Below are positions 8,808 to 17,424 of a stretch of DNA of 36,683 nucleotides, one piece after another. Source of the stretch: Proteobacteria bacterium UBA1148 (lineage in GTDB: Bacteria; Pseudomonadota; Gammaproteobacteria; Steroidobacterales; Rariloculaceae); assembly GCA_002311835.1 (NCBI GenBank), contig DBZY01000046.1, positions 57,518 to 94,200 of the forward strand, written 5' to 3'. A program made the position numbers and the translations under genes. Below the pieces are notes generated by a model that saw nothing but the letters and a program-made list of their open reading frames with translations, did not search any database and was not told the origin of the DNA. Numbering within the stretch: the first letter of the stretch is position 1; each line of letters opens with the position of its first letter.

Positions 8808-10133
8808 CTAGCCAGCGGGGATACTAAGTACCTGGCCGATACGAATAACGTCGCCGGAAAGCGAATTGACTTGTTTCAGTATAGGTAAGCTAACATTGTA
8901 GTGCTGCGCAATCCCTGACAACGTTTCACCACGGGAAATTAAGTGTTGGACTGGACTTTGCCGCTGCGGTGGAGGATTAAGTGCAAAATAACTATCGGCT
9001 GGAGGGTTGTCTCGAAAATAATCCACGATACCGTCGTGTATCGCTCGAGCTAGTGAACGTTGATAACCGGCTGTCTTTAGCGCCAACTCCTCACTTGGAT
9101 TCGAAATATAAGCCGTCTCAATAAGAATCGATGGGATATCTGGTGACTTGAGAACCAGGAACGGTGCCTGCTGGATCTGGGACTTACGGATCGTCGCTAC
9201 CGAACCTAATCTTTTGATTACTCTGTCCCCAATAGCAGCGCTTGCGCTAATTGCAGCACTCTGTGAAAGATCCAAGAGCACCATGGCAAGTAACTCATCC
9301 TTATCCGCCAATGATACACCACCTATCAAATCTGACGCGTTCTCCCGCTCAGCAAGCCGCAACGCAGCCTCATCCGTTGCACCCTGCTCAGACAATACAT
9401 AAACGGTCGCCCCTCTCACACGCGAATCTCGAAACGCATCAGCATGAATAGATACAAAAAGATCAGCCTCTGCTCGGCGCGCCCGCCCCATCCGTTCCCG
9501 ATGTGGGAGATAGTAATCACCATCACGCACTAGTACCGGTTTCATTCCAGACTGTGCCTCAATCTCTGCGGTCAGGCTGCGAGCGATTCCAAGTACTACA
9601 TCTTTTTCATGTACGCCCCGAGAACCGGTCGCACCAGGATCATCGCCCCCATGACCCGCATCAATAGCGATTACTATCGCTCGCCCACCCGTTCTGTCGA
9701 CTCGAGGGGCTCGTTTAACCACCGGCGCATCATCGGTAGGAGTGAGATCAATGACCAAGCGGTGCCCGTAGACGTCGTTGGGCTCTAATACAAAACTCTG
9801 TGGGTTCACGCGTTGGTTGACGTCAAGCACGACCCGTAGCTCACCCTGTGGCTGCACGCCTGTTCGCACACCAACTACAAAACCCCTCCCCCCTGGCAAA
9901 CTAGTCGCTTGGGCAGCCCTAGTATCGGTGAGATCAATGACGACGCGATAGGGATTATCCAGGCTAAAGATACGATAGGGTGTCGGAGCAGAGAGATCTA
10001 GAACGACCCTGGTTGACTCAGGGCCCGACCAAAGTCTCAGTCCCTCGACTTCGTGAGCATTAGCGACTCCGTTGAGGAGCAACCCCGTGAAAGTTAGGGT
10101 GCTAAGAATGCATCGTCCAAATCCAGAAATCAC
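8808..10133 (-). CDS. N-acetylmuramoyl-L-alanine amidase (AmiB/AmiC type) with AMIN and LysM domains
   Basis: This periplasmic zinc amidase cleaves the stem peptide from N-acetylmuramic acid and helps daughter cells separate. The 441-aa product has a signal peptide (residues 1-26, cut after ANA), an AMIN domain (about 28-132) for septal targeting, a linker, an Amidase_3 domain starting IAIDAGHGG (first zinc His161; Glu176 in GVHEKD; His in SIHADAF), and a C-terminal LysM domain (about 392-440, SRGETLSGIAQHYNVS). The start is GTG at 10133 with GAGAGGA ending 6 nt upstream, a strong site. Position upstream of mutL is where E. coli has amiB, but the LysM ending and domain set also occur in AmiC-named proteins, so no letter is assigned. 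Confidence 0.93.
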   Translation of the reverse strand: MISGFGRCILSTLTFTGLLLNGVANAHEVEGLRLWSGPESTRVVLDLSAPTPYRIFSLDNPYRVVIDLTDTRAAQATSLPGGRGFVVGVRTGVQPQGELRVVLDVNQRVNPQSFVLEPNDVYGHRLVIDLTPTDDAPVVKRAPRVDRTGGRAIVIAIDAGHGGDDPGATGSRGVHEKDVVLGIARSLTAEIEAQSGMKPVLVRDGDYYLPHRERMGRARRAEADLFVSIHADAFRDSRVRGATVYVLSEQGATDEAALRLAERENASDLIGGVSLADKDELLAMVLLDLSQSAAISASAAIGDRVIKRLGSVATIRKSQIQQAPFLVLKSPDIPSILIETAYISNPSEELALKTAGYQRSLARAIHDGIVDYFRDNPPADSYFALNPPPQRQSPVQHLISRGETLSGIAQHYNVSLPILKQVNSLSGDVIRIGQVLSIPAG

Positions 10134-10215
10134 TCCAAATCCTCTCCCTGGGCGAGCTACGCTATGTTTACAAGATCTAGAGGAAAATTCAATATTTTTA
10201 TTAAGAAATATGGGA

Positions 10216-10776
10216 TTAGCGATGAAAACTCGAATTAAAAGAAGAATTCCCCTGTAACCTATGAAGAGCCACTTTCCCGGTTACTGATCGCGGCATCAAC
10301 GTAACACGGCGTTTCTCGGCATCAAGAAACTCAAACTCGATCCATATATCGCTTCGATTAACGAGCTGTGGCGACCGATCAGGCCACTCGGCAAGTAACC
10401 AGGCACGATCACTAGCTAACCAATCTCTCACACCCAATGCTTCAAATTCATCCGTTGACTCCCTGTTGGAACCATCATTGTTGGGCAGTCTATATAGATC
10501 CAAGTGAACCACCGTCAGCCCACTCAAATCATAGTGCTCAAGTAACGCATACGTAGGCGACGGAACTTTGTCATGGTAACCCAGGCCCCCAAGCATACCT
10601 CGCACCCAGGTCGTTTTACCCGCGCCGAGCGGTCCTTTGAGCCCCACCACTAATCCCGTAGATACATGGGTTCGCCACACTTTGGCAACTTCACTGGCGA
10701 TGCCCTTGAAATCTATTTCGCTCGCAGTTAAGTAAACGATCTTTGATTCAGCGCTACTATTTTCTACTGCTTGCAC
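10216..10776 (-). CDS. tsaE: tRNA threonylcarbamoyladenosine biosynthesis ATPase TsaE
   Basis: TsaE is the ATPase of the TsaBDE complex that makes t6A37 in tRNAs reading ANN codons. The 186-aa protein has Walker A GPLGAGKT (48-55), WVRGMLGGLG, the conserved PSPTYALLEHY and HLDLYRL, and EWPDR, all typical. It is somewhat longer than the usual 150-160 aa: an extra stretch after LYRL (about residues 97-108) and a Ser/Asn-rich C-terminal tail account for this. The start is GTG at 10776. It lies 27 nt after nnr and 82 nt before the amidase gene, the conserved nnr-tsaE-ami order. Confidence 0.94.
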   Translation of the reverse strand: MQAVENSSAESKIVYLTASEIDFKGIASEVAKVWRTHVSTGLVVGLKGPLGAGKTTWVRGMLGGLGYHDKVPSPTYALLEHYDLSGLTVVHLDLYRLPNNDGSNRESTDEFEALGVRDWLASDRAWLLAEWPDRSPQLVNRSDIWIEFEFLDAEKRRVTLMPRSVTGKVALHRLQGNSSFNSSFHR

Positions 10777-10803
10777 GGGTTATGCCTATAACTAATGCGG
10801 AAT

Positions 10804-12339
10804 CTAACTTGGATTTACCCACGAGCGGATATGCTCAATGAGGTCCCCAGCAACTAGCCCGCGCTCACCGGACGCAGCTACGTCATCACCACAAAGCGCA
10901 TGAACCAACACTCCGGTCCGCGCCACCCGCCCTAAACTGAGCCGCAAGTTGGAAGACTGAGCCGCCAACCCTCCAAGAAGCCCTGCAAGCACATCGCCCA
11001 TACCCGCTGTTGCCATGCCAGGATTCCCCATGTCACATAGCCCAATGTGATCACGCTCGGCTACCAGAGTGCTAGCGCCCTTCAGCACCGAAATACCCCC
11101 AAAAGTCTGCGCGAGGTCCCTCACGGCCGCCAAGCGATCTGACTGGATATTCGTTACATCGGTCTGTAGCAACCGGGCTGCCTCGCCAGGGTGGGGAGTC
11201 AATATCCAATTCTCCCGCTCTTGAGGAGCTTGGGACAGCAGGTTTAAACCGTCAGCGTCTAATACCAAGGTACCCTCGAAGGAGGACAACACTTCCTCCC
11301 AAAGGCTCTTAGACCAAGCTGATTGACCCAAACCAGGGCCTAAAACGACAACATCTGACGCAGCAAACAGCGGTTTAAGGTCTTGGGGCTTATCCACCCC
11401 CTCGCACATGACCTCTGCCCGACCGGCCATCACTGAGGCAACCGACTCCGGATGAGTGGCGACCCTCACCAACCCCGCACCTGCGCGTAATGCCGCCTCG
11501 GCTGCCAAACGAATCGCCCCCGGCATTCCCGGCGCACCGCCCACCAGAAGAACACTACCGTTATCCCCCTTGTGAGTAGTAGGCGCTCGTGGTGGTAAAG
11601 ACGCTTTCAAAAGCGAGGGAGTCAGTCGCCGCAGATCAGTTGGAAGCGGGTCTAAGTCAATGGAGTCAGGTATTCCCAGACTCGAGAACTCGATCCTACC
11701 CCGGTAGTCTGGAGCGACGCCCAAAAACAATCCGCGCTTCAAACCGATGAACGTGACGGTCACATCGGCTAACACGGCATCTCCAAGGGGCAAACCCGTG
11801 TCGGCGTGTAACCCCGTCGGAATATCCAACGCCAGAACGGGGCTTGATCCAGTATTGATTGCACATACGGCATCCAAAAAATCACCTTCAAGGTCGCGAG
11901 TAAGACCAGTCCCTAATAACCCGTCGACAATTACATCACTCGCGCTGGATATATCGGTCAGGAATCTCAGCAGTCCTTGCCTGTCCGGAGGAGACTCAAC
12001 CGCACCACCCGACTGACAATAATCTTTCCAAGCATGCTCCGCATCACCAGTGAGGTGCTCCGTAGCCACGACTGCGACGACGCAAACCTCGAACCCCTGC
12101 TGAAGAGCCAAACGGGCGACCACGTAACCATCCCCAGCATTGTTACCCCCACCACAAACCACCGCTACACTCCGCGCATGAGGCCAGTGCGTTTGCAGCG
12201 CCTCAAAAGCCGCCTCCCCCGCACGACACATAAGCTCGTAGCTAGAAATTGCTAACTCTTTGATGGCAATTTTATCAAGAGCCCGAACTTCGTCAGCTTT
12301 GTAAATGTCTTTTGGTAATTCTGCGCGGAGCCAGTTCAT
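10804..12339 (-). CDS. nnr: Bifunctional NAD(P)HX epimerase / ADP-dependent NAD(P)HX dehydratase
   Basis: Nnr repairs hydrated, inactive NADH and NADPH: the N-terminal half (YjeF_N) interconverts R and S forms and the C-terminal half dehydrates S-NAD(P)HX using ADP. The 511-aa product shows CGGGNNAGDGYVVARL in the epimerase part, then THKGDNGSVLLVGG, LTPHPGEAARLL and GMATAGMGDVLAG, the dehydratase active-site region. The open frame runs 29 codons further upstream, but ATG at 12339 (MNWLRAELPKDIY) fits the family start. There is no Shine-Dalgarno sequence; instead TATAAT sits 6 nt upstream of the ATG, so the message may be leaderless. First gene of the run to purA, divergent from queG. Confidence 0.95.
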   Translation of the reverse strand: MNWLRAELPKDIYKADEVRALDKIAIKELAISSYELMCRAGEAAFEALQTHWPHARSVAVVCGGGNNAGDGYVVARLALQQGFEVCVVAVVATEHLTGDAEHAWKDYCQSGGAVESPPDRQGLLRFLTDISSASDVIVDGLLGTGLTRDLEGDFLDAVCAINTGSSPVLALDIPTGLHADTGLPLGDAVLADVTVTFIGLKRGLFLGVAPDYRGRIEFSSLGIPDSIDLDPLPTDLRRLTPSLLKASLPPRAPTTHKGDNGSVLLVGGAPGMPGAIRLAAEAALRAGAGLVRVATHPESVASVMAGRAEVMCEGVDKPQDLKPLFAASDVVVLGPGLGQSAWSKSLWEEVLSSFEGTLVLDADGLNLLSQAPQERENWILTPHPGEAARLLQTDVTNIQSDRLAAVRDLAQTFGGISVLKGASTLVAERDHIGLCDMGNPGMATAGMGDVLAGLLGGLAAQSSNLRLSLGRVARTGVLVHALCGDDVAASGERGLVAGDLIEHIRSWVNPS

Positions 12340-12345
12340 GTCGGG

Positions 12346-12353
12346 ATTATACT
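12346..12353. promoter_or_regulatory. Overlapping divergent -10 elements between nnr and queG
   Basis: The 23-nt gap between the two divergent ATGs contains ATTATACT. On the minus strand this reads TATAAT (12346-12351), on the plus strand TATACT (12348-12353). A start about 7 nt downstream of each would fall at or within about 3 nt of each start codon, so both mRNAs would have almost no leader; neither gene has a ribosome-binding site. No good -35 hexamer is visible on either side. Confidence 0.5.
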
Positions 12354-12362
12354 TAGGTCTGT

Positions 12363-13457
12363 ATGCGTACCGATCCTCACTCAACTGTAAATCTTTCCCA
12401 CAACGAGCTTGCTGGGTTAGCCACAACGATCAAACTCCGAGGCATAAAACTTGGATTCCAACAAGTCGGTATAGCGGATACCGATCTGAGTGAAGCTGAA
12501 ACGCTGTTTGAAACCTGGCTCGAAAAAGGATTTCACGGAGAAATGACGTATATGAGTCGCCACGGTAAGAAACGCACCCAACCAGAGTCACTTGTGCGAG
12601 GAACCGTGAGGGTAATCTCAGCACGGATGGATTACTGGCCTCAAGATAGCGCAGACGCAGAATCTGAGCTCAATGATACTAAACAGGCTTACATATCCCG
12701 TTATGCCGTTGGGCGCGACTACCACGAGGTATTACGCGAAAGACTCCGAATGCTCGCCAAGTTTATCCAAGAAAAGATAGGGTCCTTTGGCTACCGTGTT
12801 TTCGTGGACAGTGCACCGGTTCTAGAAAAACCACTAGCCCATAAGGCCGGTCTTGGCTGGATCGGCAAGCACACAAATCTCATCCATCCCAAAGCAGGTT
12901 CTTGGTTTTTTCTGGGCGAGCTCTTTACTGATTTACCTCTTCCGGTGGACAAACCCATAAAGGACCATTGTGGAAGCTGTACTGCTTGCATCGAAGTCTG
13001 CCCAACGGGGGCCATCGTCGCACCCTATGTACTTGACGCCCAGCGTTGTATTTCTTATCTAACTATCGAGTTACGGGGCAGCATTCCAGAAGAATTCCGT
13101 GCGGGTATCGGTAATCGGATCTTTGGTTGTGATGACTGTCAAATGGTATGCCCATGGAACAAATTCGCACAATCAGGAAAAGAGGAAGACTTTTCCCCTC
13201 GACACAGTCTCGATAGCGCATCACTCGTAACGTTGTTTCTTTGGGACGAAGTAGAATGGGATGAGAAGACGCAGAATAGTGCACTACGGAGAGCGGGATA
13301 CGAGGGGTGGCTGAGAAATCTTGCCGTCGCCCTGGGGAATAGCCCCTCCGAACTCAGGGTGATCAATGCATTACATAAAAGGGCTGATCATCCCTCAGAA
13401 CTGGTAAGAGAACACGTCCACTGGGCACTAGCGCAACACAAAATACCCAGTGACTGA
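12363..13457 (+). CDS. queG: Epoxyqueuosine reductase
   Basis: QueG reduces epoxyqueuosine to queuosine at the wobble position of tRNAs with GUN anticodons, using cobalamin and two [4Fe-4S] clusters. The 364-aa protein has FVDSAPVLEK with the catalytic Asp149, KAGLGWIGKHTNL, cluster motif C203-x2-C206-x2-C209-x3-C213 (CGSCTACIEVCPTGA), C229, and C256-x2-C259-x3-C263 (CDDCQMVCPWNKF). ATG at 12363 gives an N-terminus about 15 residues longer than many homologues, but the next ATG falls too far inside. No ribosome-binding site is seen. In E. coli queG also lies divergent to nnr. The stop is 10 nt from the panC stop. Confidence 0.95.
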   Translation: MRTDPHSTVNLSHNELAGLATTIKLRGIKLGFQQVGIADTDLSEAETLFETWLEKGFHGEMTYMSRHGKKRTQPESLVRGTVRVISARMDYWPQDSADAESELNDTKQAYISRYAVGRDYHEVLRERLRMLAKFIQEKIGSFGYRVFVDSAPVLEKPLAHKAGLGWIGKHTNLIHPKAGSWFFLGELFTDLPLPVDKPIKDHCGSCTACIEVCPTGAIVAPYVLDAQRCISYLTIELRGSIPEEFRAGIGNRIFGCDDCQMVCPWNKFAQSGKEEDFSPRHSLDSASLVTLFLWDEVEWDEKTQNSALRRAGYEGWLRNLAVALGNSPSELRVINALHKRADHPSELVREHVHWALAQHKIPSD

Positions 13458-13467
13458 TGAGCAGATT

Positions 13468-14358
13468 TTAAACACGAACGTTGTCTATTAGGCGCGCCCG
13501 ACCTAACCATGCAGCTGCCACAACAATCAAACCTTCGCACGATCCCATTCCATTTGGCCTACCAAGATCGGCAGCGCGGCGCACCTCTACGTAATCAGGG
13601 TCGAAACCAGCAGTTTCTAGAGCAAGAGATGCCCGAGCTTCAACGGCCTGATAATCTTGATCTCCTTCTCTCAATGAGTTGCGAACCCGCTCAAGCTCCG
13701 CGTGCAACTTTGGTGCGATCCGCCTCTCGTCAGCAGTGAGATACTGGTTTCGCGTACTCATTGCAAGCCCATCCTTTTCTCTCTGGATTGGTGTTGACTC
13801 CACCTGAATAGACAATTGAAGATCCTTAATCATGCGTTCAAGAAGAACAAATTGTTGATAGTCCTTTTCGCCGAGAATCAGTATATCTGGAGATACTATG
13901 TTGATAAGCCTAAGAACTACAGACGCTACCCCGTCAAAATGCCCGGGTCGACTGGCACCACAAAGTTGGGAACTCAACTCGGGCATTGTCACCCCGACCA
14001 TATTCTCAACACCGAATGGGTAAACGTCTCTCTCCTCGGGAGCAAATACGAGATCGACAATTCCTTGCTCTGCTAAGAGCGCTTCGTCCTCAGCAAGCGT
14101 CCTAGGATAAAGAGAAAAATCTTCCTCTGGAGCAAACTGAGCTGGATTGATGAAGATACTGCAGACAACACGGTCTGCACGCGAACTCGCATCTTCCATG
14201 AGGCTGAGATGGCCCGTATGCAGGTTGCCCATGGTCGGAACAAGCGCCACTGTTTGGTGAGTGAGTCGCCAAGATCCCACCATCTCGCGAATTGCACTCA
14301 TTGTGTAGGCGCCCTGCAATGGAACCCGCGACTCGTTCAAAACTGCCCTCTGCTTCAT
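13468..14358 (-). CDS. panC: Pantothenate synthetase
   Basis: PanC joins pantoate and beta-alanine with ATP to make pantothenate. The product has VALVPTMGNLHTGHLSLM (the HIGH-like ATP motif), IFINPAQF, YPRTLAEDE, CGASRPGHFDGV, LGEKDYQQ and MSTRNQYL (KMSKS-like). The start is uncertain: the frame is open to a TTG at 14394; ATG at 14358 (used here, 296 aa), TTG at 14316 and ATG at 14301 are alternatives. Family alignment places the natural N-terminus near 14316, six residues before the MSAIREM methionine. None has a convincing ribosome-binding site. It follows panB closely; panD is not in the window. Confidence 0.93.
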   Translation of the reverse strand: MKQRAVLNESRVPLQGAYTMSAIREMVGSWRLTHQTVALVPTMGNLHTGHLSLMEDASSRADRVVCSIFINPAQFAPEEDFSLYPRTLAEDEALLAEQGIVDLVFAPEERDVYPFGVENMVGVTMPELSSQLCGASRPGHFDGVASVVLRLINIVSPDILILGEKDYQQFVLLERMIKDLQLSIQVESTPIQREKDGLAMSTRNQYLTADERRIAPKLHAELERVRNSLREGDQDYQAVEARASLALETAGFDPDYVEVRRAADLGRPNGMGSCEGLIVVAAAWLGRARLIDNVRV

Positions 14359-14381
14359 CCGTCGAGACAGTGCCCATTCTA

Positions 14382-15212
14382 TCAGGAGAAACAATGCTCC
14401 TTAGCGGGGTAAGAACCGTCTTTGACAGAATTCACATAAGACCGAAGGGCATCTAGTGTTGAGTCCGCTCCCACCATATAATTTTTGACAAAACGTGGGG
14501 TGCGACCCTGTGTTATTCCTAACATGTCATACAGAACCAGGATCTGACCATCCACACTGGGTCCTGCACCAATCCCAATAATCGGTAGTTCGACAGTCTG
14601 AGATACTTTCTCGCCAACCTCATTAGGCACACATTCCAATAACATAACATCAGCGCCAGCATCCTCCAGAGACTTCGCATCTTCCACCATCCGTTTCGCT
14701 GCCACACGATCACGCCCCTGGACTTTGAAGCCACCAATCTTGTGTACGGACTGGGGTTTTAATCCCACATGAGCACAAACGGGAATATCGTGACGCGCCA
14801 GGCACTCCACAACAGCAGTTTGGCCCCGACCACCTTCAAGCTTCACCATCTTGGCTCCACCCTCTTGCATCAGACGCACCGCATTATCGAGTGCCTGCTC
14901 AGGTGTAGCGTAACTCATGAAAGGCAGATCAACGACAAGGAACGCTCGGCTGAGCCCACGCGACACAATATTGGCGTGATAAACCATGTCGTCAACTGTA
15001 ACGGGAACTGTGGTCTCGTAACCCTGTATCACCATTCCTAAAGAGTCGCCTACTAGAACGAGATCTATACCAGCCATATCCACAAGCTGAGCAAAACTCG
15101 CGTCGTACGCTGTCAAACAGGCGATTGGCTCTCCCTCCGTCTTCATACGCCGAAGCGTGGAGACATTAACCGGTGGAGAATCCATCCCCCGCTGTTGCAG
15201 CTGCTTATACAT
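14382..15212 (-). CDS. panB: 3-methyl-2-oxobutanoate hydroxymethyltransferase
   Basis: PanB transfers a hydroxymethyl group from methylene-tetrahydrofolate to ketoisovalerate, giving ketopantoate, the first step of pantothenate synthesis. The 276-aa protein has LTAYDASFAQL, LVGDSLGMVIQGYE (metal ligand Asp), VVDLPFMSYATPEQA (second Asp), MVKLEGG, HVGLKPQS, LLECVPNEV and PIIGIGAGPS, all typical. ATG at 15212 is chosen because AAGGA ends 6 nt upstream; an overlapping GTG at 15215 is possible, and ATG at 15185 matches the E. coli start but lacks a good site. It is upstream of panC with a gap of about 20 nt. Confidence 0.96.
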   Translation of the reverse strand: MYKQLQQRGMDSPPVNVSTLRRMKTEGEPIACLTAYDASFAQLVDMAGIDLVLVGDSLGMVIQGYETTVPVTVDDMVYHANIVSRGLSRAFLVVDLPFMSYATPEQALDNAVRLMQEGGAKMVKLEGGRGQTAVVECLARHDIPVCAHVGLKPQSVHKIGGFKVQGRDRVAAKRMVEDAKSLEDAGADVMLLECVPNEVGEKVSQTVELPIIGIGAGPSVDGQILVLYDMLGITQGRTPRFVKNYMVGADSTLDALRSYVNSVKDGSYPAKEHCFS

Positions 15213-15259
15213 CACGAATCCTTGGGTACTGTGATATTAGAGTTAAAGGAAGCTCAGTT

Positions 15260-15934
15260 TCAATCAATCGTCTCGATTGCTGAATTGAAAAAATGACGCC
15301 CACGCTTTGTCCGGTAGATCGCCTGGAGAAGTTCTTGGTAGTCTGATTCACGGTGGATGGGGTCAATGACCGCAGCGTTTACAATAAGCAACGGAGCAGA
15401 ATTATATGCGTAAAAAAATCGAGCATAAGCCTCTCCAAGGCGCTCTAGGTAGCTCACCTGAATTGAACTTTCATAGGATAATCCCCGGCTTGCAACCCTC
15501 CGCATAAGAACATCCGGGGGAGCCTGAAGATAAATAACAAGATCTGGATCTGGTGGATTCAACTCCAAATTCTCGTAAATCTGTTCATATAGGGCGAATT
15601 CATTGCCATCTAAGTTGAGCTCGGCAAAAAGTCTATCCTTTTCCAACAGAAAGTCAGCTATACGTACAGGAGAAAATAGATCGCTTTGCCGAATCGCCTC
15701 AATCTGCCGTGCGCGTTGAAAAAGAAAGAAAAGCTGAGTCGGGAGAGCTCCGTCACCACGATTACGATAGAAACGCTCCAAAAATGGATTCTCGCTCGGC
15801 TGTTCAAGGACCAGATCACTGTTAAAACTCTCGGCTAAGCGCTTGGCAAGACTAGTCTTTCCCACACCAATTGGTCCTTCGATCGCAATGTAACGCGGCC
15901 CACTTAATTGAGAAACATCCTTACTATCGTTCAT
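15260..15934 (-). CDS. Deoxynucleoside kinase family protein
   Basis: The 224-aa protein has P-loop GPIGVGKT (20-27), LVLEQPSENPFLERFY, LPTQLFFLFQRARQ and DFLLEKDRLFAELNL, followed by LVIYLQAPPDVLMRRV and a lid-like RG segment. This is the deoxyguanosine/deoxyadenosine kinase-like family (dNK), which phosphorylates deoxynucleosides for salvage; substrate specificity cannot be read from the sequence. ATG at 15934 has GGAAG 2-4 nt upstream. The gene lies between pcnB and panB, where many Gammaproteobacteria have folK; no folK is present here. Members of this family are found near folK/panB in some relatives, so the link with pterin or pantothenate synthesis may be positional only. Confidence 0.85.
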   Translation of the reverse strand: MNDSKDVSQLSGPRYIAIEGPIGVGKTSLAKRLAESFNSDLVLEQPSENPFLERFYRNRGDGALPTQLFFLFQRARQIEAIRQSDLFSPVRIADFLLEKDRLFAELNLDGNEFALYEQIYENLELNPPDPDLVIYLQAPPDVLMRRVASRGLSYESSIQVSYLERLGEAYARFFYAYNSAPLLIVNAAVIDPIHRESDYQELLQAIYRTKRGRHFFNSAIETID

Positions 15935-16028
15935 GACTTCCGTAAGATTCAGTAGTGACTTTCAAAGAAGTTTGCTAAAGGGAAACTTTACAGATTTTCA
16001 CCTGACTGCCAAGCATTGTAGGCACATC

Positions 16029-17351
16029 TCATTGAGACGCACGAGGTTTCCGCTCCTGACGGGAAGCTCGACGACGCTTCGAGCTGCGTTGACGCTCAAG
16101 AGAGAAAGCCTCACGTTGCGCCCTCAGCGATAAGGTCTGGACCTCGGTCCACCACTCAGCAAGCTCCGAGTCAGTCTCCTTGCAATGTGCTCGCAATAAC
16201 AAAAAGTCATAGGCCGCTCGAAAACGCTTATGGTTAAGTAATCTGTGTGCACGTACTCCTCGGCGGTTCTCAAAACGCCTCTGCATCACAAGCACATCTT
16301 TCATGGGGATGCTAAATCGCCTGGGATAGGAAGTGTAAGCCTGCTGCTCCGCTACTAGTTCATCGCAAGCATCAAGTAGTGCTTCTATCTCACTGGATTT
16401 TTCTCCGATTCGAATCCGCTGAGCAAGATCCAGGATTGGATACCAGAGCATGATCGCGTAGAGAAACATGGGGGTGACAGGCTCATCTTCTTGTACCCGC
16501 CGGTCGGTATTTGTGAGGCCTTCATAAATAAATTTCAAAACTTTTCCAGTTTGGTCAGAATTTATTGCTGTAGCCGTATGAGGAAACAAATACCTAAGGA
16601 GATCGAACTCCTGGAGCAACTCTAAGCTTCGGACAGCGTGCCCCGATTGAAACAGTTTTATAGTCTCATCGTATAAACGTGCCGGCGGCACATCTCGCAA
16701 TAATTTACCTAGTTCTCGTATTGGTGAAGCCGAGTCTTTAGCAATTTCAAAATCCAGTTTTGCAGCCAGCCGCACAGCCCGAAGCATCCGGACCGGATCT
16801 TCCCGATAACGCGTCCTAGGATCCCCAATAAGCCTCATTGTGCGGCTGGCAACGTCCGCCATGCCTGATGTGTAGTCCCAAATACTAAAGTCGGTAATAT
16901 TGTAGTAAAGCGCATTCACCGTGAAATCACGGCGCCAAATATCTTCGTCGATCGTGCCATAAACATTGTCGCGAAGAATTCGCCCGCTATCCGAGTGCTG
17001 GCGATCACCCGTAATACCACTGGCCGACGATCGAAAAGTTACAACTTCGATCACTTCTCGCCCGAAACGAACATGTGCCAGCCGAAAGCGTCGACCGATC
17101 AACCGACTGTTACGAAAAAGCTTACGAATCTCCTCGGGATGGGCATCAGTGGCTACATCAAAATCTTTCGGATTGAGCCCAAGCAAAAGGTCCCTGACAC
17201 CACCGCCAACCAAAAAAGCCTGATGACCAGTATTTTTGAGGCGGTAGAGAACCTTAAGGGCGTTACTGGAAATACCATCCCGGGAGAGGTTATGTTCCGG
17301 GCGCGGGACAATAGTCGGACCAGCGCTAGGCTGAGGCTCCGTGTCGTTCAA
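16029..17351 (-). CDS. pcnB: Poly(A) polymerase I
   Basis: PcnB adds 3' poly(A) tails that mark RNAs for decay. The 440-aa protein has the nucleotidyltransferase motif LVGGGVRDLLLG with PKDFDVATDA (Asp pair at about 63 and 65), RRFRLAHVRFGREVIEVVTFR, RDFTVNALYY and RMLRAVRLAAKLDF, then helical RNA-binding parts and a very basic C-terminal tail (RSSKRRRASRQERK). Length and basic tail distinguish it from CCA-adding enzymes. The start is TTG at 17351 with GGAAA about 6 nt upstream. It heads the pcnB-dNK-panB-panC run and diverges from tRNA-Glu. Confidence 0.95.
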   Translation of the reverse strand: MNDTEPQPSAGPTIVPRPEHNLSRDGISSNALKVLYRLKNTGHQAFLVGGGVRDLLLGLNPKDFDVATDAHPEEIRKLFRNSRLIGRRFRLAHVRFGREVIEVVTFRSSASGITGDRQHSDSGRILRDNVYGTIDEDIWRRDFTVNALYYNITDFSIWDYTSGMADVASRTMRLIGDPRTRYREDPVRMLRAVRLAAKLDFEIAKDSASPIRELGKLLRDVPPARLYDETIKLFQSGHAVRSLELLQEFDLLRYLFPHTATAINSDQTGKVLKFIYEGLTNTDRRVQEDEPVTPMFLYAIMLWYPILDLAQRIRIGEKSSEIEALLDACDELVAEQQAYTSYPRRFSIPMKDVLVMQRRFENRRGVRAHRLLNHKRFRAAYDFLLLRAHCKETDSELAEWWTEVQTLSLRAQREAFSLERQRSSKRRRASRQERKPRASQ

Positions 17352-17392
17352 TCAGTTTCCGATGGTAAGTTTAATCACTCTGTAAAGCCCGG

Positions 17393-17399
17393 TATCATA
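17393..17399. promoter_or_regulatory. Overlapping divergent -10 elements between pcnB and tRNA-Glu
   Basis: GGTATCATACC is a perfect inverted repeat (17391-17401). It reads TATCAT on plus (17393-17398) and TATGAT on minus (17394-17399). Plus: a G/C-rich stretch follows directly, as in stringently controlled tRNA promoters, and a start near 17405 would precede the tRNA by about 20 nt. Minus: a start near 17387 would give pcnB a leader of about 36 nt. The -35 regions are poor (TTTAAT or TTAATC on plus). Confidence 0.4.
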
Positions 17400-17424
17400 C
17401 CAGCCCGCCCAATTTGGGACACGC

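Noticed and set aside
15968..15988. Inverted repeat AAGTTT/AAACTT between pcnB and the kinase gene
   Set aside because: Only six weak pairs with a 9-nt loop and no T-run; likely chance.
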